Origin: Caprimulgus europaeus
Taxonomy: Eukaryota; Chordata; Aves; Caprimulgiformes; Caprimulgidae
NCBI GenBank assembly: GCA_907165065.1
Contig: OU015528.1
Location: forward strand, 25,254,015-25,318,014
Length of the DNA stretch: 64,000 nt
Reading direction: 5' to 3'
A program made the translations under genes and the position numbers. How positions within the stretch are numbered: position 1 is the stretch's first letter; every line of letters starts with the position of its first letter. Below the pieces are notes generated by a model that saw only the letters and a list, made by a program, of their open reading frames with translations, made no database searches and was not told the DNA's origin. This document shows, piece after piece, positions 1-10,386 of the stretch.

Positions 1-1722
1 ATCACCTGAAAGGAAGGCAAAGCTGCCTCACATGAGCAGAGGTTGCTTGCAGATTCTGCAGGATTGCATAACAACAGGTGAGGGATACAGGCCGTCAGCC
101 CTGATTCTCCCTGCAGCGATCACAAAACAGTAGCAAAAAGGCTTCTTTCTATGTTGAAAAGGAGGTTATGAACAAGTGCGGGGGAAGGCATGTCTCACAT
201 ACCTCCTCTCCCCCCTGTACTGTGCAGCAAGAGAGAAGGGAACAGCTGGGCAGGACAAGAACCATGGGAGTCTCCTGGTGAGGGGCAGGTGGCAAGATGC
301 AGAGAGGGCTTTCAACAGATCAAGATCTCATATTATAAGAAGTCCTCAGAGATCCTGAAATCTTTCAAATACCAAAGCCCAAGACCATCTGGAAAGTAAA
401 GATGTAGATTTTAATTTAAGACTAAAAAGACAATGGGAGTCCTCCCTTCACTAAATTAGATTGGAGAGGAAAACCCATAAATTACTTCTTGACGCGAATG
501 CACTTGATCAAAAGCAGGAAGAACAAAAGTCTTAAGCATCAAGTAACGTTTGGTAAATGTGTCTAAGCACTCTGCAGGTTCTTAAATGAGCTATTCAGGT
601 GGCTTATGTACTAATAAATTACACTGAGTTTCACATAACATTACTTTGCCAAAATCCACAACGTTGCCACATCTTTCCAAGACTACATATCCCCTTCATT
701 ATCTCATCTGACTGCAGTACTGTGAATGTGCTATCAATATATTTTTTCAAATGGAGTATCACTGCAGAATATTTTCATGGACAGAAAAATACTGTACAAA
801 CATTTGAGAAATATTTATCAGCTTTACTAAAAGTTTAGTACAGCAGCACAGATTATTAAACCTATCAGGAAATTTCAAAATCCAACGACTTTCAGTGTTT
901 GCCTTGTTCTGTGGTTTCCAGATGAGAAAGAGACCCTAGGTACTGAGATATAATTCAGTGAGTATCAGGAGACCCTGGGGATCTAATTAGCTCAATGCAC
1001 ACTACCAGGTCTTCTCTTTCCTATAAAAGCAAAGACGGTATACAGTCCACGTGTGTGCAGGGCAGGCTTCTTGCTTACACTCTTTACAGTTGCTAATACC
1101 TTTAGGGAAGTCTGTTTTTACTGGAAAGAGATAATTGATTGTTGGAGTACTATTTTAGAAAACATACTGTTTTATAACCACTGTTATAAAAGTCAGGATA
1201 AATATGAAAACATCTTCCAGAAGGAGAGACAGGAAGAATTATATGCAGTTCTTGGATATTTTTTTTATTAACAGGGCTCTACTTCTATTGAGGTCTTTAG
1301 TAATTCACCACAAAAATCAAAGTGAATTCTGCACTGTGTATCAGTAGTTTCTCTGCTTGGTAAGTAATTGTAGTTTGGCTTTCCACCCAGCATCTGGGGA
1401 TATTGTGCTGCTATAACACATTTAGGGAGTGGGAATTGTCAGGCTGCTTACTGGCATGACAGAAGCTAACAGATCATAGATTTTATCCCCTTTCATCCAA
1501 GATCAGTTATAAGTTGCAGACATATCTTAAGAATAGTGATGAAAAAAAGCTATATTTAGAACGAAGGTTGCTCTGCTTTGTCATTCAATTCTCCATCTTC
1601 TCTCAGTTCCCTGGATGAATTAAAAGAAATATTGTACTGCAAAACTGTTATTTACTTCTATACCACTATTAGTCAAAAGATACAACATGAAACAATCCGA
1701 AGTATTCAATACATTTGTTTTA
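1..1722. other. Unannotated A+T-rich DNA
   Basis: I see no repeat family, RNA gene or convincing exon here. The open frames of 60-80 codons overlap one another in different frames, lack recognisable motifs and have no splice context, as expected by chance. The first 250 bases are somewhat richer in G+C than the rest. Confidence 0.6.
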
Positions 1723-1803
1723 TTGATCCTGGAAAAACTGATGAAAGTAGGCATGTATTTTCTTGATCCTGGAAAAAACTGATGAAAGTAGGCATATATT
1801 TTT
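1723..1803. repeat. 40-bp tandem duplication, two copies
   Basis: Two adjacent copies begin with TTGATCCTGG at 1723 and 1763. They differ by one extra A in the A-run and one G/A change (GCATGTATT versus GCATATATT), so the duplication is young or slowly diverging. It is not part of any mobile element I recognise. Confidence 0.9.
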
Positions 1804-4740
1804 TTGAACTATTGTTTATACTTATTTAGAAAATGATAAAGTTACTTTCTTCTGAGCAGAAACCTGTATCAACAGGCTGGATTCAAAGTAAGTAGCTGCA
1901 ATACAGAATTTTCTATTTTATCCAACCATTGACCTTAGCTGCTTTTTCAAAGATGAGAGATGATAAATTTTTCACCTGTGTGCACGTCCAATGGTTCCTG
2001 GGGTAAAACATGTTATTTTTTTGTTTGGTTGGGTTTTTTGTTTTCAATTAAAAAAAAGTTATTTGGTCCTTCTGATCTATGGATTGCAGCTCTTTTTTTT
2101 CCTACCAAATGTACCCAGTTGTGATTTTTTTCCAAAAAGCTGAAAATAGTTGAAGGACTCATTTAATCCTTCACTTTGTTTTTCTTATGTAGGTGAACAT
2201 TGCTCCTTTGGGCTTTGTTCATGAAACTATCCATATTAGACAACAACAAATAACCAAGAAACAGAGCAAGTTTACAGTTTAACAAAGCTCTTAAACACAT
2301 TAGGTCTATTTCTATTCATTAAAATACACAAGGACATGAGAAACTGTACCTAATTAAGAACAGAAGATTACAGATAAACTATTCCTTTAAAAATGGTCAT
2401 ATAAATGCACCTATAACCAGTATGCCATCACAATTCACATCAAAGGATAAACAAGAATATTTCACTGTTTCCTATAAAGTGATACTGAAATTCTTTATAA
2501 ACTCTTTTGTATCCAGTGCAAAACTATGTTCTCTTTTCAAAAAAGAAATCTCCAAAAGAACTTTATTTTCACATAGATTAAGTCTTTCATGTAGACCTCT
2601 CTACAGAGTGGTTTCTGACAGCAGTTGAAATCTTGTTTTTACTGCCTGAACTCAAGTTCATTTATTTTATAACTCAGTTTCTGACTTGAACTATTTTCCC
2701 AGTGAAAAGCTCTCTCTTGTTAGCAAGGAGTTCTGACATCTGAGAACCAAATTAGTTCAGTGGAGCAGAGGTGAAGGACATCTGTAGTAAGAAAAGCTGC
2801 CCTGAGGAAGGCTTTTTTTGTAAAATAGAAAGTCACTTCCTTTCTTGTACAGAGATCCAGTGGTTTTCTTGTAACATGGCCCAGAAGTAGTTAGCACTAG
2901 TAATGAAGCAAATGCTTCTGAGACAGTCAAATTCTTCCTACATCTTTCTCATCCTGAGAAGACTTCAGGAAGACAGTCAGTAGTGTTCAAACTGAGTATC
3001 AAGTGAAAACAGTAATTATTATAATCAATGGTTGCAAAGATTCTAACAAATGCATTTTTGTACTATTCTGATCACCATAAAATGGAGGAGTACAACTTGT
3101 TTCTCTGTATATGAGGAAAACTGACAGTACTTTCTACTTCATATTGAAAACCTTGGGCCAGATCTCAGGGGAACATGAGCGTGGCTATTTGATGTGGAAA
3201 ATGTGATGTTACTACATGGCGTTTTCATTAAAATAATGTGTTCTAAATGACTTTTGAACCATTTCCTTGAAAGAAGTTGTGTCGTTCTCTAATGGTTTCC
3301 ATTTACAATCTACATATTTGTTATCTGATCATGTCTGAAGGTCCTTACAGTATACATTAAAAGAGCTATCCATGTCTGTGCCACAGTCAGTGCCAGGATC
3401 TGGTCACTTGCCAGCATAATTTTTTCTTCACTGGTTTCCACATTGCTTGTCTGCTGTAACACCTGGATGAATCTGGCTTGCCTGGAGCATGTCTCTTCAA
3501 GCCTGACAAGATCACTCTAGATTGTTCTTAAAGAAAGGAACATCTATCAGACCTCCTGCACTGCTAGTGTTTTTATAGAAAATGAAAAGCATGTTAAACA
3601 GCTGCTCATTCCCTAAATAGAAATACCCAGTTACCTTCTAACAGAGATGTTACCCAGTGTCTCACCTCCCACAGAAACTAATCTATCACAAAATGGTTAT
3701 TGCTGGGTACTTCCAGGATTTGTCTTTCGCTTTGTTGTGTCAAGAGAACTGGGGTCATTGGAGGTGATTGCGATACTGTAAACATAAATATTGTTTCCAA
3801 AAAATTCCATATTATTCAAGGCAGCCATCTCACAGAGATTCAGAATTTTGGAAAATTTAATGAAGTAACTGAAGAAACTACTTCAAACCTTAGGTAGACT
3901 TGAGGTTATTTTTAGGTTTTTTATAACACAGTCAGCTTACTCTTTATTCACTGCTTCCCAGCTAAAGTTGCCATATCATACCAGTACATTATTAAATTTA
4001 TGCAATAACCTCCACCAGCCCTAAAGTTTTAATATTTGTTTCTAAGTGCCTATACAGGATTTTTAGAACTTTACCACACACAGAGAACTAAACCAAAAGA
4101 AACTAGTCATTACCTCATCTTTAAACAATTCTTATCACAGAGAAAAAATAAAATCAGTTCCTGCTAAGATAAACCCACACTAGGGCTCAAGTGATGAGTT
4201 ACTACAAAGTCAGGCTAGTCTTTTTATAATATTGGAAAAATACTATTTACTGTGCGACAATAGCTATGCCTTACCATACGTAAATACAAAGAGACTACTA
4301 TACAAATGAAAGCAAAATGTAAATTAAGGATCATTTAATTTTCAACTGAAAATTGTCTAGGTTCAACTATTTTGATTTTGTCACAGACTGCTCCTTGAGA
4401 AACAAATACAACCTCCTCCCCCAGCCATTATGGTGAGTTAACAGTTAAAACCCAGATATGGTCTTCCTGGAAAATTTTGATTCTCAGAGAATGTGGAGCA
4501 CACTCATTTGGCCTTCAAAGACCTACAGGGCAACCCTAAAATCAGATAATCATCAGTGAAAATGTAAATACCAGTTTTTATTTCATTTCACTGGATTTTA
4601 TATAAGTTTTTTGGCAGCTTCCTGCATCCTACTGTGCTTCCATAGGCAAGTCGCTATATCTCTCTCATTTCAGTGACAATTTAATATGAAATCACAGTTC
4701 TGCTGCTGGACATCCTGCAAAGAAATGCTATTCATGATAA
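1804..4740. other. Unannotated A+T-rich DNA
   Basis: No element or gene is recognised. T-runs and A-runs are common (for example around 2018-2060 and 2091-2100). The open frames at 2422-2628 and 3700-3897 show no domain and no supporting context. Confidence 0.6.
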
Positions 4741-5030
4741 ATTCCAGTAATTTTTGACCCTCAGCTTTCCTCAGAGAGCCATATTAACGATATTGATAAG
4801 ACTTTATATTACCATTTTAGGAGTATAAAAAGGTTAAGACGATTGCTGTGTCAGCAAGATCCTGAGCTTTTGATTCATGCCTTTATAACAACAAGGTTGG
4901 ATTATTGCAATTTATTGTTGGCAGCTCTCCCAGACTGTTCACTATGTAAGCTGCACTTTATACAAAACTCAGCAACCTAAATGTTCAAAACTTAATACAA
5001 AAATATCCAAACATCACTAGTAGTAACATT
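4741..5030 (+). mobile_element. L2-clade LINE remnant, RT C-terminal region
   Basis: Reading from ATT at 4741, a frame without an ATG runs open for 79 codons to TAA at 4978-4980. It carries the order typical of the region after the reverse transcriptase palm in L2-clade LINEs: VIFDPQL, then SHI, then YYHFRSIKRLRRLL, then HAFITTRLDYCN, then a leucine/alanine-proline turn and a KLHFIQNSAT block. The RLDYCN and IQN blocks are the strongest signatures and are absent from CR1. After the stop, a shifted frame still reads NTKISKHH, where the family has a Thr/Lys-rich stretch followed by His. The rest of the element is unrecognisable. L2 elements in birds are old, so a stop-free stretch this long is unexpected. 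It could be chance preservation or constraint. Confidence 0.78.
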
Positions 5031-5982
5031 ACCACCAGACACACTATGTTGAAATCCTGATCTGGTATAAAAAACTGTGAAAAAAGTAATTGTTGTAAAA
5101 CCTGTGAATAAGAAGGAACTATTTCATTTCAGTGTTACTTGCTTGTCATTTTAGAAGGTAACTCATTGTTTCTACTGCTATGTCTCTAGTAATACTTGAT
5201 CTCTTTCTCTCATACACTCTCTGTGGAATGTCTTATGCAGAGCTCAAAGCTTCTGTTCCATTTCTTTTTAAATTTTGATATATTAATAACAATATATTTG
5301 ATTATTAAGATAACCTAATTTTTATTATGCTGTGTATTTTTAGATAAAATGTTATAAGAAACAATAATTAAAGGATGTGTAAGTTTCACAGTTGTTTTTT
5401 TTTTTTTTTTCTGTAGGTCATCTTTTGCTTGAAAGCACTAAAGTTTACAAATATTAACTTGACAATAGCTGAAACAGTTTAAATCTATTCAGCACTTTCC
5501 ATATCAATCCTTGAAAATGTTTTGCAAATAGGTATATGCATATCTTCATATGCTGTATATTATTGCAAAACAGAGCATATAATAATTCCATGATTCAATT
5601 ATTGTTATTTTAAATAGCAGAAATATTATTACAATCATAAAGGTCTAAAAAGCAAAAGGTGCAAGGTTTTGAGCAGCTTATACAGTTGGAAAAGAACAAA
5701 AGCTTTCAGAAATAGTGCCTTTTCATGGCATTTGACATAGCAGCAGACTTAAAGCTCAGTGGAAAGAGATCATTGGTTTTGGTTTAGAGGTTTAATAAGG
5801 ATGACATTGCCTGGAACAGCAGATTGTGAAGACAAAGATACCTATTTCAAGCTCAGCTGCTATATTTTCCCTATACCAGAGCGTGGTAAAATGACAGAAA
5901 ATGGTTACTACTGCTATTGTGAAGGAAGACCTTAGTATTTCCCTTTCCTAGCGATATGAACACCATCTTGAGTTCCTAAGGA
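5031..5982. other. Unannotated A+T-rich DNA with T16 run
   Basis: A T16 run lies at 5395-5410, followed by CTGTAG, which resembles a splice acceptor, but no open exon or donor follows. Nothing else is recognised. Confidence 0.55.
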
Positions 5983-6257
5983 TCATAGAAATAGAGTAAT
6001 TTATGTTGGAAAGGACCTCTGGAAGTCATTCCATCCGACCTCATCCCTTGAGCAAGTCTAGATGAGGTTTCTCAGAGCCTTGACCAGTTTGGTTTTGCTT
6101 GTCTCTGAGTATGGAGATCCACAACCACTGGGCACCCTCTTCCACTGTTTGACAACCTTCATGATGGAAAAGTTCTTCCTTTTTTATAATCAAAATTTCC
6201 TATGCTCCAACTCATGTCCATTTTGTCTCACCTTTTCACTCTGAGAAAAGTCCAATT
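5983..6257 (-). mobile_element. CR1 LINE 3' end, old subfamily, minus strand
   Basis: The stretch reads as the reverse complement of a CR1 3' terminus. It opens with a degraded TCATAGAA octamer, followed by a GTTGGAAAGGACCTC-like block, CCACAACCACTGGGCA, and CCACTGTTTGACAACC. The many mismatches and the single imperfect terminal octamer suggest an older subfamily. Only the 3' untranslated and extreme C-terminal portion is present, the normal outcome of 5'-truncated LINE insertion. It ends about 40 bases before the solo LTR. Confidence 0.85.
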
Positions 6258-6291
6258 AGGTAGCTGAAGAAGCAGAAAGATTACTTTTTAG

Positions 6292-6296
6292 CCTTT
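6292..6296. repeat. Left TSD (CCTTT) of solo LTR
   Basis: CCTTT lies directly before the LTR start TGTGCTGG and recurs directly after its CA end at 6911-6915. A 5-bp duplication is the size made by ERVL-type integrases. Confidence 0.75.
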
Positions 6297-6910
6297 TGTG
6301 CTGGTTTACCTAGGATAGAGTTAATTTTCTGCTTAGTAGCTGGAAAGAACTGTGTTTTGTTTTCACCATGGGATTTGTTATGAGAAGAATGTTGATAACG
6401 TACAAGCACATCGTGTTTGAGTAGTTTGCAAGTTTAAAGGACTGGGAAGAGGAAAATGTAGTAGTTAGCAAAACCCAGAATTGGTATTTGAATATGCCAA
6501 TAAGATATTCCATATCATATTACATCATGTTCACTATGTTAAAGAGGGTTGACTGGAAAGTTGGGGGGATTCTTTCAGGACTCACTCAGTCTCACTCTTC
6601 TAGGATTGCGGTTTCGAGTTCAAGATTCCTTTTCACTCCTCCAGGATCACTATCAGCAGATGGTGAGCAATTGCACTGTGCACCACTCATTTTTATATGT
6701 ATACACATATATATATATAATTGTTTTCATTATCATCATTATTATTTTAATTTTATTTTAATCTAATTATTAATTTGTTCTTATCTCAACCTATAAATCT
6801 CCTTACCTTTACTCCTTCAATCCCTTCCCCTATTCCCTGGATGGGGAGGAAAGGGAGGTGGTGCAAGTGGCTGTGTCATGTTTGGCTGCCAGCCAAGTTA
6901 AATTATCACA
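6297..6910 (+). mobile_element. Solo LTR, ERVL-like, plus strand (family A)
   Basis: The element starts TGTGCTGG and ends TTATCACA, giving TG...CA termini, with an exact 5-bp duplication outside. It aligns along its length with the minus-strand LTR at 47835-48492: shared blocks include GGGATTTGTTATGAGA, GATAACGTACAAG, the ATATGCCAAT/TATGCCAAT stretch, GTGAGCAATTGCACTGTG, and the ATCTCAACCT end region. An AT-rich tract with (TA)n at about 6704-6719 lies in the middle. Its first 120 bases also resemble the LTR at 29149. No internal retroviral sequence adjoins it, so it is a solo LTR left by recombination. The short open frames inside it are incidental. Confidence 0.87.
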
Positions 6911-6915
6911 CCTTT
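6911..6915. repeat. Right TSD (CCTTT) of solo LTR
   Basis: Matches 6292-6296 exactly. The following T-run lowers the specificity somewhat. Confidence 0.7.
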
Positions 6916-9900
6916 TTTTTTATTCCAGTTGGACAAAACAATTTCTTCAAACTTTTTTTTGCAAGTCTGTGCTCCCTCCTCTGATGTTGGTGACCTTCCG
7001 CAGGACTCACTGCAGTATGTTTTTCTTGTACTGTGGAGTCCAAAAACAGAGAAACTATTCCGGATGCAGTGCCAGATAGAGGGGAACAATCGCTTCTCTT
7101 GACATCTTGGCTACACTTGCTGATATATCCTAAGCCATACATTACTTTCTTTGCAAGTACTTCTTTGATTGCGCATTAACTCTCTGTTGCAGGTTTGCCC
7201 TTCTATTCACTTCCCTTCCCAAAACCAGAGCAGAACTACTCCATTTCGGACCTGACTCTTCAGGTTGGAATAACTTTAAATTTGGCCTGTACTGATGAGA
7301 AGCATCAAACTGACTCTGAGTTAGCAGGAGAAATACAGTATACTGTAAAACTCATGTTTGTCTTGAGTTAATACATTTTAGCACTCATTGGAGTTATGAC
7401 TTTTAGTCCCCAGGTTCTCCTTGTGAAGGAGTTTTGCAGAGTTTCTGAGGATAAAGACTGATAAGTTAGTGGTTTATTTTGAAAAATATTCTCCTGTCCT
7501 TTATTGACTCTGTGTGTCAGATTCTTTATGATGCGCAGAGGCTGTATGATCTCATATTTTCCATAAGGGCGTTTAGTATAGTGGATAGAGTAGGTCACAG
7601 CTAGAGGCAAATCTATGAAAGACTTCTTCATATTCTAGAAGAGCGCTGATGAAGGTGACTTTAATCCTCACTGACCCCTCTAACACAGATGCTAACAACC
7701 CATTTTTCCTCTGTCATACAGCCTGTTCCCTGCTGGTACCTGGCTCTGCCCCACCAGTGATGATCACTCACTTTCTCTCAAATTGTTTAATTAAGAAAAA
7801 TAACAGATTAAACACGGAGAATCCAACTATAAGATACATATATGTCCTTAAAATGTGTGTTCTTGACTTTAAATAAAACATTGACTTTCTGTTGTCAATA
7901 ACCTGAAAAAAAAAAGGCATCTAACTTATGCAGTATTAAGATCCAGTTCTTGGTTTAAAGGTCAGAATATGTGTCTGTCTTTCATTCACCAATAAAGTCT
8001 TTTTCAGTGAGATAAATGTTTAAACAGCTTCTGAAATGGAAATTAGTTCCCTTTTAGGTGCAGGTCCAACTCAACACAGAGCCATTCATAAAGGTTCAGG
8101 CTTGAATATTTTGTATAAAATGCTTGATTTGTATAAAATGTTGAAGATAATCTGCATTCTGAAGCATGATGTGACCATTTAAATGAGAACATTTTTTGAT
8201 TATTTTGTTTTAATCTTCAAGACAATTTAGTTTACAACAGTAGCCATACAGTTAGACCAGTCAGATGGTCTCTGAATCTATTAAATATGATCTTTTTTAA
8301 TCATCTGGACAAGTTCAGTTTTATTTCATTTCTCTCTGCTAATGGGACTTCCTTTAGTGCATGCAGTCTTGGCAGGATACCAGTTACTATATCCATGTGG
8401 TACATTCTGTTCAGAATGCTTGGTAGCCTGTTAATCATCTCACAAGATTGTTAAAGACTATCCTATGAATCCTCTTCAGAAATGATATATACACTCATTT
8501 GCTTATCTGCATTTGCAGACTGCCCTTAAGTCAGTCTTGAAGTATGTGTACAGTGGGTTTTCACAGGGAATTTAATTTAATCACTGAAGTTCAGGGTTAA
8601 CTTTATAAAATAATGGTTGATGACTGTCTTACGTGCACTACCAGGAAAGTGAAAAGATCTAAAATCTAAAATCAGGTACAATAGTGAGTACAAACAAACT
8701 TATCTAAATGGCATATTTGTGCTATTTAAGATAAAAATATCAACTGCATAAATTCTAAAATATTTATTGTGGTTTTTAGCTAATGTGTTTAAATTACACT
8801 AATTACAGTCATCTCTTATTGGACTTTAATGCTGTGTTGCAGCTGGCATGATCTAAATGGTACAACTAACAGTTTATTATGTATCATAGCCCAGCTTGGG
8901 TTTAAAGCATTATTAGTAGGGTTATAAAACTGAGTTTTTTGCTGTGACATAAATCTTTATTTAATGGGTAAAATGTGTATTTATTCTCTTTATGGTGTAC
9001 TAAAATATTTAGAGTAGAACTCATGAATATGTTTATGACATTCAAAAATTTACTGGCCGACTTTAATCCTTGTCTAAAATTTGTATTTGGTAACAAAAAT
9101 ATAAAAAAGTGCAGACATTAGTTGATTTACACAATGGCATTGGTAGAGAAGATTTCTTATGTGTCACCATGACATTCAAGATATAATAAAAAATTGCAGT
9201 TATTTTGTTGTAAATTATTCAATTTAGTCTTCTGAAGTTATTTTTATTGGCAATGCTTGGAAGCTGACCTTTACCTGTATGACACTTTCAACAAAAAATG
9301 TCATGAAAATTTACAAATTATTTTTACAGAGAATTAATAATTTATAAATTTTATTTTGGATCATGTAAGGAAACCCACATACTGCATAAACAAGCTGCTA
9401 TAACAGAGGTGCTTGACACTTTAGAATACTACTCAAAAGGAATTTTATTTCTTTCAAAACATAAAGGGATATGAGTAGTAAGGGCCAAATTATTACACCT
9501 TATTTATTTTAAATTGATCTTCACTTTACAAATGCACATACTTATTATAATGGAACCATTGAACACTAAGATGCTGTTCAGCGTAAGGCATCAGGATGTG
9601 CCTCTAGGTACTTCTTCTCACAAGGAAAGCACTGACTACATCAAACATCTTGAGAACCTGGGTCATTAAAATACTTGTGTGCATTCACTTGAGAAAAAAC
9701 TCAGATAAAATGGATTGAAAACAAGGCAGCTGAGAAGGGTCTAACTCCATATTTCTCCCTGTACTTATTTTCAGGTCTAATAGCTTTTCTAGACAAGTTT
9801 TGCCAGAGGTGGAATAGAGGATCTAATTCTAGGCCAGAAAGATTAATTTTCTGGGATTCTTTTTTATTGCTATGGATACTTTAGAGCTCTTCAGCTGTGT

Positions 9901-10204
9901 GATTCACCCTATCCTCCGTTCGTAGTTGGCACAATTGATCTTGTCTTGAATAGGCAGCTAAAACAACTCAAATGAATCTCAGAGGGGACCTAAGCTCAAA
10001 TGTAGATGTTCATATTTAGGTGAGCTGACTTTCACCTCTCATGTCTATTCAATGGGAGAAACATTAATGAAAGTTTAGTACAAAACCTCCTGGGTCATAC
10101 AGTATTTTCTTTCATAAAATAGTAGAATTATCTAGTGCAATGTTGTGTTAGACAATAAAATATGCTTTTTAAGTTTGTTAATAGTAAGAGAAAAGAAAAT
10201 ATTG
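6916..10204. other. Unannotated A+T-rich DNA
   Basis: No repeat family or gene is recognised. A perfect 14-bp palindrome, TACAGTATACTGTA, lies at 7334-7347. Open frames at 7368-7631 (minus) and 7649-7876 (plus) lack recognisable motifs. The stretch from about 8000 to 10200 is very A+T-rich and featureless to inspection. Confidence 0.55.
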
Positions 10205-10386
10205 GACTGATACTTGCTGAAGATGGTCACCTGACAAGCAGGGATTAAGAAAAAGTGGAGGTATTCAATGCTTTTTTTGCCCCAGTCTTTAATATTGATG
10301 GTAGACCTTGGGCTGTCCAGTCCTCTGAGTTGGAGGATCACAACTGTGGGAACTTTGAATTTCCATTTGTGGACACTGAAGTGCTG
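10205..10386 (+). mobile_element. CR1 LINE internal fragment (ORF2 linker before RT)
   Basis: The translation reads EDGHLTS, then EVFNAFFAPVFN, then SSELEDHNCGNF and FPFVDTE. This is the segment between endonuclease and reverse transcriptase in avian CR1 ORF2, and it parallels the copy at 63140-63210, where VTEDMEKAELMNAFFASIF is seen. The match fades after about 10386 into unrelated sequence. CR1 copies nearly always keep the 3' end, so an internal piece alone implies that the 3' part was later deleted or replaced. The open frame 10255-10485 is this relic plus flanking DNA, not a gene. Confidence 0.8.
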
